Assembly (NCBI GenBank): GCA_964035545.1
Contig: OZ037768.1
Coordinates: forward strand, 4,207,241 to 4,271,240
Length of the DNA: 64,000 bases
Reading direction: 5' to 3'
Origin: Bugula neritina
Taxonomy: Eukaryota; Bryozoa; Gymnolaemata; Cheilostomatida; Bugulidae
The notes below the pieces were generated by a model. That model was not told where the DNA came from. It worked only from the letters and a program-made list of their open reading frames with translations, and did no database searches. This document shows, piece by piece, positions 37,701 through 48,400 of this stretch; position 1 is the first letter of the stretch, and the number at the start of each line of letters is the position of its first letter. The position numbers were made by a program, and so were the translations under genes.

Positions 37701-40700
37701 AGCAAATGGGTTCCAGTAGGATTTATCGTTGGGTTGAAAAAATAATTGAGAAAATGCCATCCAATGAATCAGGAGGAAAATATTTCTCTCTGACACAATA
37801 TTCTGCTAAATGTTGGGAGAAATTTCAACAAGAAGTAACACCTGAGAATTCATCAATAAAAAAAATTTGAACTGAAGGATAATTAATGATGTGATGCAGC
37901 CCTAGGGACTAACATTGAATCATTATGTAATATTATAATACTCTGATATTGGTGTATTGTGATTGTAATTACTGTTATGTTAATGAATATAATATTTAGT
38001 AGAAAAAAAGCAAAACTCAGGCATTTCTACTTAAAAACTATGAGCCAATTTACACAACTGTTTCTTGACAGGCTCCCTTAACCTGCTTTACAACAAATAG
38101 ATTAAATTTATGGGTTGAGGAGACAGGATTATATGGTATTAAACTCACCATTAACTTCAGCGACAAACACATTTTCCTTCAGTTTAATTTCGCCAGAAGG
38201 ATTCTGGGAAGGGTCTGGGACTTTGTTCGGAGATTCTGTGATGCGCCATATTCTAACAAAGCAGTCCTGGGAGCAGCTGGCCAATAGCATGTCCCCTTTA
38301 TCTGGAAACGAAATGCTTTACATTGTCATACATGATAACCTTCTGGACTGAAATATCATAAATTTATCATGGTTATCAGTTACTTTATAATTGTAACAGT
38401 TGACATAAATTTGTTACCTACTGTAGTTAATGCTAAATATTGATAAATGATACTTAATAAAGAGGTGTTCTACAATATATTCTATACCTGTGAACATAAC
38501 TTGTACCGTGGAGGTGATCTATTAGTGTATAAGGAAGATAGAGTGTAGTATAATTGCCTCTGCTCACCCCACTCATGGATAAACATAAATTATAAATATT
38601 TCAAACCAACGACAACGCATACTTGCCAATCTTCCGCCTATTATCTTAGCATGAAAAAGAAAAGACTATCTTGAAGCAGATTAATATAGGATTATAGGCG
38701 GCAAAATATCATTCAAGTTCTCATAACTGCTTATAAATGTGCCGGAGAAGCAGATAAGACGTGGGGAAGAGAGAGACACTGTTCGAGCAGTATATTATCT
38801 GAATAGCCATTTAGCTACAACAGGTCTCTGCACATGTTTGAAAAAACCAGAAAAACAAAAAAATGTTAATTAAGTTTCTTCGCTATGCCTAGTTGCACAG
38901 ATAAACTAATCTTAGCCCTTAGCACACAGTCAAAACACTCTATTTTTAGTATAATCTACCATATTTATATATAAATATCAAGCAAATTATGCATGCATTC
39001 CCTGTATAGGCTCCATATGAGCACACAGTGTAGCCAGATGCAGTTCAGTGTATGCTGTGCATTATAATATATTCATTGTATGTATGAGTAAAGGGTAAGA
39101 GCACAGTTAAATTCAGTATAGCTGTGGTTTATGGCATACTTCTACATGCAGTGTTTGATATATCCTTGACACCAGGGTTTGTAATAATAAACTTTTCCAA
39201 TATTGTTTAAATTCATATCGAAGCTGGTAAAATATTGTCACTGTTGAATGATTAAATAAGTGTATTTTATGCAATGTACCGTATTGAATGTGCATATAAT
39301 TAGTATTTGAAGTAACACCGCCATATATGAATGTTAGCCCACACCCAGTTGGATAGTCTGGTACCTAGTGTAAGAGTTTGAGCCCTCCAACACCCATCCA
39401 ATGATACAGAAAGTAAATAGATAGAAGATAGCTGGTAAAATGTTGTTATATAGAATGTGAGTAGTGCAAGTGTACCTAGTGACTGTGTAAGTGGTGGTGG
39501 AGAGGCTGTAGCACTCTGACATGCTCTTAGACTAGAATATTATTGCAATGCTTAGCATCATGTTCCGGTGCACCAGGTAACATTAAACATCCCACGTAAC
39601 GTTAAATATAATTCATAGGTGAGGAAAACTTTTATATGAATAAAAATGCTTTAATGACCAGTTTTCTGTAATGATATCATTATATAATGATGAATCAACC
39701 AGATACCTAAACTCTTATTTCAACAGGCATATTATATACATTTGTGTACTTGCTATAATACAGTTACAGCAAAATATGGCTCCCTTCCCACTGATCTGCA
39801 GCATGAATGGGGAGGGTGTGAGGACCGGTACAGTAGAGCCCCTTACTGCAACACTTTGAGATCTGACTTAGTAGCCACAGGTAGTGGGCTAGATATCTGA
39901 TTATGAATAAACCCCAAAAGCCAGTAGGCGTTGATGAGTTGAATTTTTTGGTTGAATTAACAATTAGTACTAGTAGAAGGACTTGAAGTTGGACTATATA
40001 TGAATGGAATAAATGGCATAATAATAGGATCAGGTAGACCAAAAATCAGAAAGGAGCTTAAAACTATTCAAATTTCCATTCAATCTTATGATTGCTACCC
40101 ACTACCTTCATCCAACATTCAACAATAGTGAATGGTAGGACTTGAGAATTTACATAATCACTTGTGAAATCAAATTTCCCATCACAGTCTATTATGATTA
40201 TGTTATTATGTAATCAGAACAACTACCCAACAGTTATTTGCTAATAAAACCCTCTTAGCCAGCCCCATAAATGGTTCTAAGCAGTTGCAGTATCCATTGT
40301 ACATACCATCAGTAGTAAAGTCCAACCCTCGAATCCAATCTTCATGACCGTGCAAGGAAATGGCTTTCACAAACTGAGCAAAAATCACAAATACATGATA
40401 GAAACTGGTGAACAAAGACTTGTTTCGTAGAATAAAAAAGTGGTTACTATAAAATCTGTCATACAATTTATCATATAAGAAGCATCAGCTACTCACCTGT
40501 CCTGCCTGCTGTATAAATATATGAATTTTGGCATCGTCTCCCCCACAAGCCAGCACTGGAACTGTAATATAAACATCTACATGCACACATGCTTATTCAA
40601 TTCATGCTTTTAGCTCTTCAAATTTAGCCATTCCTTCAAAATTTCACAATTTTGAACACTTTGACATTTATAGTGCAAATTTGATAAAGTTGGCCAAAAA

Positions 40701-43179
40701 TTTATTTTACATTTCAGAGTTAGATTTCACACCCTGTATTATATACATAAGCATATTGCAGTTCAACGCCCTGTAATTGAATGCAACTATGACAATACTT
40801 TTGTTTAGGCTAGAAATTAACCTCAGACTTAATTAGAAAATTATACAATACACACGTGTCTAAACATGGAACAAGTGTTTCAATGGTAGCGTATATAAAA
40901 TTGATACATATAAATAATGAGAAGACAACTCGAACAAAACCCCATTTCAGCTGAAAACGGGTATGTCAAGTAATTTATTGAATTCAATTGAATCAAGTTG
41001 GGAATCACCCAGTTTAATTTCATGTAACCACTAGCCTTTGCACATCACATAGCTAGTTAAAATATTCTAGTAGAATATCTACTAACCAGAAGTAGCTGAA
41101 ATAAACGTCAATTGCAGAGAAAGAATGAATCCAGTTCCAAACTTTATAGCTTGCAGAGCTTTCTCGGCATCTGGAAAATAGAATGACTGGCACATACTAA
41201 ACATTTATATATGTAACGAAATCAGTATTCATACTGGCAATTCTTACAATGCTAAATTTTAGCTGTTGACCTTGGTGTGGGTTGCATTGCTATAATGTCT
41301 GCCATGAATATACCCAAAGTAGACAATTACTAAAGCCTAAATAATTAGGTTACGTCTGTAAGATATATAAGCATGAAACTATGCCGTCTCCCAACAGGAT
41401 AATCCGATGCAGTGAGAAGCTCTCTAACAACCTTTATCTGGTTGATAAATCCTCACATAAGAGTCTCCACACGCACTGGCTAACAGAAACTGGCCAGACT
41501 TCAGAGCAAGTCCATCACAGCAGATCACACTTGACTGTGAATCTTTAAAACAACACACTGATTCAATCTACAACAAAATATTATTAAATAATGTTACACT
41601 TGGGGTCAGTTTTCAAATCTAAAGATTGGCATCGTTTAGCCAAAATTGGCAAATTCATTGCACACCATAAATATACATAATTAAATTTTTAGAAAAGTGT
41701 TACGAACCTCTCGAGTGTTTCTATGATATTTGCACAAGCAGAGAGCCTTGTCAACTCCTCCACTAAGGAAATAACAAAGTTCAGAAGAATTTGTAGAGTT
41801 TCGAAGCCATCTAACACAATTGACTCTATCCTTGTGAAGAGAGTTACTAGATATTACTCTTGGAGCACCATTCCTTTCAGACAAAACCTAAGGGGGAGGG
41901 GGTGGAATGTAAGAAATATTAAAATACTTTAGTAGTTACCCTTAGGAGAATTTATGCGACTTTCAACTTTTGTCCTATCTAAAAATTGGCATAATACAAG
42001 CCACTTTTACGATGACCAAAAAACTATTTTCAACAACTACTTTTATACTGCTACATTTTTATAAGAATAATTTCCTAAGCTTTCAACTCAACAGCTCAAG
42101 TCATTAAGCCAAAAGCTCGAGCAACAAAATTATTATTCATAGAAAGATACTTCTAGACTTGAACTAAGTTTAAACAGAAAGTAACATTTTAAAAAATATA
42201 TTCTACAATGTAGGAATACTAGAGTATCCAAACAAGGTATCATCAAGTGGGTTTCATTTATATTTAAGTGGTGCATTTGTAGAACAGATTTACATTTTAT
42301 GAATTTTGTTGTCCTGGTGGTCATATGCTTCTTTTAGAACTACTTAAAATATCTAGGATTTTAGATTATAAAAAGCTAGTAGTCAACAAAAACGGTTAAT
42401 TATTTTATGCAATACTGTAATTAACTGCTTCCAAACTTAAGGAATTGTAGAGGTTTTTTTTACTGGAAATGCCATATATTTTACCCAAGTTTTACTATAA
42501 TAGATAACTGCTAAATACAGTTTCACAGAAATGTCTCACCTTTAACTCATGTGATGGAGTAAGTTTTATTGACTATAGATTAAAACTGTGAAAAACACTA
42601 TTAATTATTTTGATAAAATTGCAAAATTAAAGCCAGTACGGTTTGCAGTGTAAGGTTCATCCATGATGACATATGAGCATAATTCCGGTGATCAAACATG
42701 GTTCAATTACAAAAACTTGAGCTATTTACTATACCTAAAGCTTGAAGAGTTTAAATTATATTTAGTCTAACTCTATACATATATTAACTTTGAAAAGAAA
42801 GTTGCTATTTCAAAGTCAAAGTGCTAAAGCGTGAATTCAATACAGTCTTGACAAATTTTAATGTAAATTTATAATAAGATGATAACATTAACTTTAAGTC
42901 CTAAGATAAAGTTAACAAAATTAAATTATATACTAATAACTTGCAGATCACGATAATAAAAATTATTAAATCAAATTAAAAACTCACCACTGCCACACTG
43001 TTTCTTGCTGCATATAAAAATAAACCATCATCACCTTGTTCGTCTTGATTTTGGGAGTCCTGCAGCCAATGAACACTGCTGGGTGTTCTATTGCACCCAC
43101 AAGATGTAAAAGCTGTTTTTGCAGACAGAGTGTTGTTTAATTCAAAAGAAACGTTGTTCATGCTTTTAGATTTAGACAA
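22704..43179 (-). CDS. ELP2: ELP2, Elongator complex WD40 subunit
   Basis: Eighteen coding exons (5' to 3'): 43179-42988, 41887-41708, 41567-41432, 41170-41087, 40561-40497, 40373-40307, 38301-38149, 37250-37068, 36712-36564, 35422-35282, 30841-30641, 29863-29701, 29008-28878, 28252-28069, 25372-25254, 25119-24974, 23522-23427, 22848-22704. They total 2535 nt, 844 residues (human about 826). ELP2-specific stretches include [60 protein letters not shown] and [14 protein letters not shown]2 is a two-propeller WD40 scaffold of Elongator, which makes wobble-uridine 5-carboxymethyl modifications in tRNA. All introns are GT-AG except intron 15, which best fits GC-AG. Intron 10 (30842-35281) contains an NHL gene and a SINE. 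Apart from these and the listed repeats, the long introns 6, 10, 14 and 16 show no other coding sequence. Confidence 0.96.
24030..24292. repeat. 31-bp minisatellite in ELP2 intron 16
   Basis: About eight copies of a 31-bp unit (CTATAGTAAGTATACTAGTA plus CTGTATATACC), with minor length drift. Confidence 0.9.
27245..27330. repeat. two G-runs in ELP2 intron 14
   Basis: Runs of about 9 G each (near 27270 and 27322), separated by ~45 bp of mixed sequence with additional short G tracts. A G-quadruplex is possible on the + strand. Confidence 0.6.
31050..31267 (+). mobile_element. tRNA-derived SINE with target-site duplication
   Basis: A 218-bp element in ELP2 intron 10, antisense to ELP2. The head has tRNA promoter elements: an A-box-like TGGTCTAGGGGTTAG near 31061 and a B box GGTTCGAACCC at 31104-31114. 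A unique body and a terminal T-run follow. It is flanked by 19-bp direct repeats, 31031-31049 and 31268-31286 (ATGGGTT...TATTTCA, two mismatches), the hallmark of LINE-driven insertion. Two relatives lie at 55159-55364 and 20557-20735. Confidence 0.9.
33115..34389 (-). CDS. intronless NHL-repeat propeller protein nested in ELP2
   Basis: A single uninterrupted 424-residue ORF on the same strand as ELP2, within ELP2 intron 10. Residues ~1-165 are low-complexity, rich in Ser, Thr and Pro. Residues ~170-424 form repeated NHL-type blades: [82 protein letters not shown]. This is the propeller type found at the C-terminus of TRIM2/3/71 and Brat, but no RING, B-box or filamin domain precedes it. NHL propellers bind RNA or proteins; the partner here is unknown. 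Lack of introns in an intron-rich region suggests a retrocopy or an old intronless gene. Confidence 0.85.
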   Translation of the reverse strand: MSRGLLETQQSLEKLKLSSTGAAALAASNRGSFTLNAPENNVTLVLNFGNGFSPPVGVPIGFGGANNSHIFAHQSSLSSITTGDSLSPSTESRSPSESSSSSTPSTPELNRSTVKEVSSTTSKQVLRQSHSSGSRKVAPSKETLDRFLNSQVQVHSTVSLSDSNSNDVYSESWIKKRHYLSFTKHHKIRDVKFDGDCNVILTSRHSVQLYDANGHFMERLYLDKIQEPWGIHIHDNGNVFVSDHKNDCVKEFTHIGIQLMEYGPVPAPCGVTVSSSNFVFVCSQSDRCVYVFDKNNKIVKKLGLGTLTSPAHIALYGKLVLVSDEARIIGFTTENAISFAYGHSDTTNHPACLTIDRKTGFVLATSYYKSSIIAIKKDMSRALMVKESTRPILCALSPYGHLLVGERLSKGVQFKMYRAGKDII

Positions 43180-43641
43180 CTAAAAACATAAAAGTGAAAA
43201 CTAAAACGAAGGAATGCACGTCAATTTCATACAATTGTCATCAAGAGCATGACATCGCTTATGGGGGCAGACATATTAAAAATACTCTTGAATATGTAAA
43301 AATATTCTTTAAAATAGTTGTTTTTTTATTATAATTTTTTTTTATGTTAAAAATTTTTTAAACAAATTTTTCAAACATAACTGTACATGTTTTACAATAT
43401 ATTATCACTGAGATTATAATATTTTAATTATACACGCGCGAGCGTAAAACAAATATAAATTTTATTATCGTATTATTAAATTGAATTCGCTAACGAGAAT
43501 AATAATCTTGAATAATTCTGCTTTTTATCAGTAATTGTTAATATCAATATACATATGTACTTATACTATGATATAAAAAATAATTTATTTGATTCAATAT
43601 ACTAAAAATCATAGATAATCATAATGATAATCTTATTCTTA
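43180..43641. other. ELP2 upstream region
   Basis: Very AT-rich sequence between the ELP2 start codon and copy B. It presumably holds the ELP2 promoter and 5' UTR. No ORF or specific site is recognisable. Confidence 0.4.
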
Positions 43642-43912
43642 TGTAGTAAGTTATGTAACTACTATGCGTGGGTTCCTAGCTTGTAATTATGTCTATTTAT
43701 CTACACCAATAAAGTATTTAGGTAAAAGTTTCCAAGTTTATTTACTACTAATTATATAAAAGATACAGCACGTACACAGCTTAGAGATTACATCTTCGCT
43801 TAGTTAGCACGCTCTCTCTACTGCAAAACTGCTACTAACTGAGGCCTATCACGTGACGCACTTGGATAGGCTGAAGGAATACGGGGGACGCGCGCATTAC
43901 GTCCTTACTACA
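43642..43912 (-). repeat. 3' LTR of copy B (271 bp)
   Basis: The ends are TGTAGTAAG/CTTACTACA. It carries the TATATAA box followed by AATAAA (minus-strand sense), as in copy A. It reads identical to the LTR at 50950-51220. Confidence 0.95.
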
Positions 43913-43924
43913 CCGCCCCCCCCC
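43913..43924 (-). promoter_or_regulatory. polypurine tract of copy B
   Basis: On the minus strand, a G-run with one interrupting C directly abuts the 3' LTR. Expected primer for plus-strand DNA synthesis. Confidence 0.7.
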
Positions 43925-44268
43925 AGCAGAAAGCCCTACTTTCTGATAACACAGATACAATAAATTCGAACATAAAATGTTATAAAACTATATAAAAAAA
44001 CCGAGAGAGCGTGTGGCACATAAGAGAAAAACATGGTTATGTACAGTAATAAGAAACATATACATATATAAAAAAATATAACAGTAAATACACAATGGCA
44101 CCGGCGGGAGGCACTTATAAGAGATAGTTTGTAGAGGTAGGGCTGTATACTGGTAGGTTACTATATTGTTACACTGAGTAATTGTTTGTGAGCACCGGCG
44201 TGAGAAGGGTCTGGAATGGGGCACCACCTGCTGTACCATCACGGATAGGGAGAGGAGGGACATCATCT

Positions 44269-45357
44269 TCAAGCACTTCCTTTCATTCGGGCTACAGAGG
44301 CAGAGAGGGCCCGGAGTTCTGATGCGGCGGCAGAGATTCTCGGTGTCAGTCTTTGCACCTCTTTCTCTAATTCTCGTATCCGCTCTTCCGCCTCGCCTAG
44401 ATTCCTGGCAGGGGCAGAGTGTCGGTTGGGGGATGAAGATGGCCAACGCCGTTTACGAGAAGGCCTTGGGGAGATAGGGGGGGAGGGACGCCATCGCTGT
44501 GGTATATCGATGCGTCGTAACACGACCCTTGGTATGGAGTCGGGGTGGGGCACTGTGCGTGCGGGGGGTGAGGAACGGGATACGCGTGGTTTCCTATATC
44601 CGGGTGGTTTAGGGCAGGGTCCCTGTGTGATGGTCCTGGGTGCGGGGAACTCCTGACGCAGCCGTTCATATCGAACTGGGTCTGATATGAACGGTCGGAT
44701 GAGATTAAGGAATTGTGGAAAGGAGGGCTCGTCGACTTCGAACAGGTGTCCAATATGGCATCCCATAGTTCGCTGGTGACGGAGGATGTAGTCCCTGTGG
44801 TAACTATATTCACCACAGGGACAAAAGGTGGTGAAATAATGTTGGGGAATATGAACTCGAAGTCTTCGTGGGGTAGTGAAGTGAAGCTGGCATAAACGGC
44901 AGGTGGTGCATTGGTCGTCTCCCTTGTGCTCTCGTATCAGTGTTTCTGTATCTGTTGTAACCCAGCATGATTGTTGTAGGAGTGCCTCCGGAAGAGTAGT
45001 GGGAACGGGTTCCTCGTTCCAAGCCATTTCTAGTGACGGCATGTCACCAGAGAGAGGAGAGAGAGCGGTATCTAAAAGAGCAGAATTACTGTTAGATCGA
45101 ATATGATCTTTACACCGTAATTCTGATGACAACCGACTGTTACTAGTCTGGGAGTCATACATCTTTTCAGATAGCACTCGAGGGACTGAGTCGTGTCGTG
45201 TAGACTGACAGAGAGACATAGTGTCAAGCTCCAGATCTAGTAGATCGTCGGCCATCTTTATGTTCTCGTCGCCTTTCACGTAAGACTCAGTCCCCAGTAG
45301 TTGTGATTCAATCAAGGCGATTAAATCAGAACTGACTGATGGTAGACTGGTTTCCAT
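44269..45357 (-). CDS. ORF3 of retrotransposon copy B: zinc-finger/coiled-coil protein
   Basis: 362 residues, the same length as the copy A ORF at 3895-4983, with a few substitutions by eye (for example W/R near residue 81, S/P near 164, V/I near 294). The C2H2 finger (residues 153-173), the second CPC-type finger (from 179) and the C-terminal coiled coil are unchanged. It starts 65 nt after the gag-pol stop, in a different frame. A CAG|GTAAGC splice-donor-like sequence lies in the gap. Expression could come from reinitiation, an internal promoter or a spliced message; the sequence does not say which. Confidence 0.87.
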   Translation of the reverse strand: METSLPSVSSDLIALIESQLLGTESYVKGDENIKMADDLLDLELDTMSLCQSTRHDSVPRVLSEKMYDSQTSNSRLSSELRCKDHIRSNSNSALLDTALSPLSGDMPSLEMAWNEEPVPTTLPEALLQQSCWVTTDTETLIREHKGDDQCTTCRLCQLHFTTPRRLRVHIPQHYFTTFCPCGEYSYHRDYILRHQRTMGCHIGHLFEVDEPSFPQFLNLIRPFISDPVRYERLRQEFPAPRTITQGPCPKPPGYRKPRVSRSSPPARTVPHPDSIPRVVLRRIDIPQRWRPSPPISPRPSRKRRWPSSSPNRHSAPARNLGEAEERIRELEKEVQRLTPRISAAASELRALSASVARMKGSA

Positions 45358-45422
45358 GAGTGGAAATGTTAGCTCAGAGCAAGCTTACCTGAGAACCCGG
45401 TATTTGTAATCATACTCAGCGT

Positions 45423-48400
45423 TCAAGCTTGGATGTCCGTGGATTGAGATTGAATGCGTCTTCCCTTGACAACGTCAGCGTACGAAAAGACTGGGCAGCG
45501 TGGTTGTTGCGCACGGCTGGAACTATTTGCCCCGGGCGTAGTAGTTTTGTTTACTACTCCGCCTTCGCAAAAGTTGAGATTTCCGTGGTGTTCACAACTC
45601 CCACGCTTTGCTGCCAGTCCTTCCGTACGGCGCCCAGCTAGACTTTCATAACTGCCGTTTGTAACACGGTCACATATGTAGTCTTTAAGGTATGCCGGGG
45701 GTTGTCTAGTACGCTGTCCCCGTTCCAGGGGAGGTGACGTATCAGCTGGAGAGGGAGTTGTAGCTGTTGGTTGGGGCGGCGTACTCACTGGTGGGCTATT
45801 TTGCTCCACCTGTGGTGTTTCTGGCCCGCCGTTGGTGGTGGTGTTCCCCTCTCCGCTGTTGTCTCCAGATGGAGCCCCTCCCACAGGGGGGTTTTGCACT
45901 TCCGGACGCGGATGCGGAACCGGAAGTGGTGGGGGTAGACTTGGTACTGGGGGCGGTGGGCGCACTTCCGTTGGTGGGAGTGGCGTCTCCTGCCTCACCA
46001 AGTCCTCTCCCCACGGCACGACCACTTCGTACTCTGGTCCATGCCGTTGCCGCCCACGCGTTACTGTCTGCCTCCTGGGCTCCAACAACGGGGGGGCTGC
46101 TCCTGCTGCTCCTGGGCTAGCCCAATACGGTTTCAAGCGGGTTTCGTTCTGGACAGAGACCTGTCCAGATCGCTCCAACTTGTACGTATGATTGGGCATA
46201 GCCTCAACTACTACGTAGGGTCCCACAAACTTAGGCTGGAGCTTAGCCGCTTGTCCTCGACGCCTACGGTAGTTGACCATCCACACCCAGTCCCCAGTTT
46301 GATAGAGAGGTGGTTCCTGAGAGTCCTCTCGCCGTACCTGCCACTGCTTCGCCCGCAGTATTTCGTGTGCGGCCCTCAGGTCCTCTATCAATTTACTGGC
46401 ATACTCGTGGATGGTATAGTCCTGCTCTGGGATGTGGTAGGTAAGGTGGTCAGGCACTCGCGTCTCTCGACCGAGCATCAGGAGGTTAGGGGTTTCCCCC
46501 GTACTGGTGTGTGGTGTACTACGGTAGGCCCGCATGACTTGCGGCAGTACCGTATCCCACTCCTCCTGACCCCGGCCGAGGAGCAGACTGCGCAGTGCAT
46601 CGCCCAACATGCGATTGTTGCGTTCCACCACCCCGTTGCCTTGAGGATGGTACGGGGTGGTCCTGCTTTGGTTTACTCCCCAGAGGCGGCAGAGGTCGCT
46701 CAACAGTTGGGACTGGAATTGAGCCCCCTGGTCCGAATGTATTTGCTCAGGTAGTCCAAGATAGCAGAATACATTTTGATCCAGCACCCTGGCCACTGTG
46801 GGGGCGGACGCATCTGGAATAGCCAGGGCATCCGCCCACCGTGTAAAGTGGTCGGTTAATACTAGGATCCAACTGTTTCCTCTGGGGGTGACGGGCATGG
46901 GTCCGACTAGGTCGATAGCTACCACCTGCCACGGCCTTCCAGCATATAGCCTACGCCGTCCCGCTTCACCAGGGAGACGGCCATGCTTGCTGGCCTGGCA
47001 GATTTCGCATTGTTTGACTCTACGCCGCACCTCACGCTCCATGCCGGGCCAGTACCACCGGAGTTGTAACTTGGAGAGCACCCTGCTCACCCCGGCGTGG
47101 GCTTGCTTGTGGGTGTCCCATACTAACTCCCGGCGTATGGCGGCTGGGCAGATCACCTTCTTCCTGCCGTACTGGTTGTTGTGAGCAGCCACTGTGATGG
47201 TCAGCAGACCATCTGGCCCGATCCGCAGGGAGTCCCAACGTTGGCAGTACGACCGTAACTCGGTGCATCCCTGCCGCAGTTGTTCTTCACTGGGTCGTCG
47301 CCCCTCCTTTTTGGCACGATATACGTCGGCTACCACTCCAGGGAGGTCCTCCTGGAGTCTTCGTAGCTCCCTAACGTTATCAGCCAAGACAGGATTGGCA
47401 CGGAGGCGTTGGATAGCCTCCGGGGGCGTAGCGGCCTTCTGTAGGAGTTGACCCTGGTCCCAGTCATACTCCGTTTCAGAGTGGTTCAGTGCTCTCAACT
47501 CGGATTTTGGAGGACCTCCGTCCCTCTTCTCGATGTTGAGGCACTGTTTACACCCCTCGTCCGGTCGCCGGCTCAGTCCATCAGCATTGCCGTGTTTCTT
47601 ACCGGGTCGGTGCTCGATCCGGTAAGAGAACTCAGCCAGGACCTCGAGCCATCGAGCGACTTGGCTGGACGGTTCTGCTCTCTTACATAACCAAATCAAG
47701 GAGGCGTGGTCAGTCGGCAAGCGGAACTTCCTGCCGTATAGATAAGGTCTGAAATGCTTCACTGACTTGATTACTGCCAGCAATTCCTTTCGGGTAGTGC
47801 AGTAATTTCGTTCAGTGGGCGAGAGAGACTTACTGTAGTAGGCCACGACTACTTCGCGGCCCTCCTGCACCTGGGACAGCACAGCGCCGACATTTTGGTC
47901 ACTGGCGTCAGTATCGAGGATGTACTCCAGGGCAGGGTCTGGATAGGCCAGGATAGGGGCCTCCAGCAGGCGGCCTTTGAGGCAGTCGAGCGCTCTCTGT
48001 TCGACGGGAGTCCACTGCCAGGTCACCCCCTTTGCGGTGAGCCGGTTTAATGGCTGCGCTACCCCCGCAAAGTCTGGTATGTATTGCCTGTAATACCCTA
48101 CCAGCCCCAGGAAAGCCCGTAGCCCGGTCAAATCCTGGGGGGTTACCCAATCTTCTATAGCTCGTACCTTTTCAGGATCCGTCGCCACACCGTGACGGCC
48201 GACGATGTGCCCCAGGTACTTCACCTCTGGCTGCAAGAGAGCGCACTTGAAGGGTTTGAGCTTCAGATTGGCGCCTCGGAGTCGATCGAAGACCTCCCGC
48301 AGACGGCTGACGTGCGTCTGAAAGTCTGGGGAGATCACGATGACGTCGTCGAGGTATACTAGCAGTGTCTTCCAGTGGAGTCCACTGAGGACCTGTTCCA

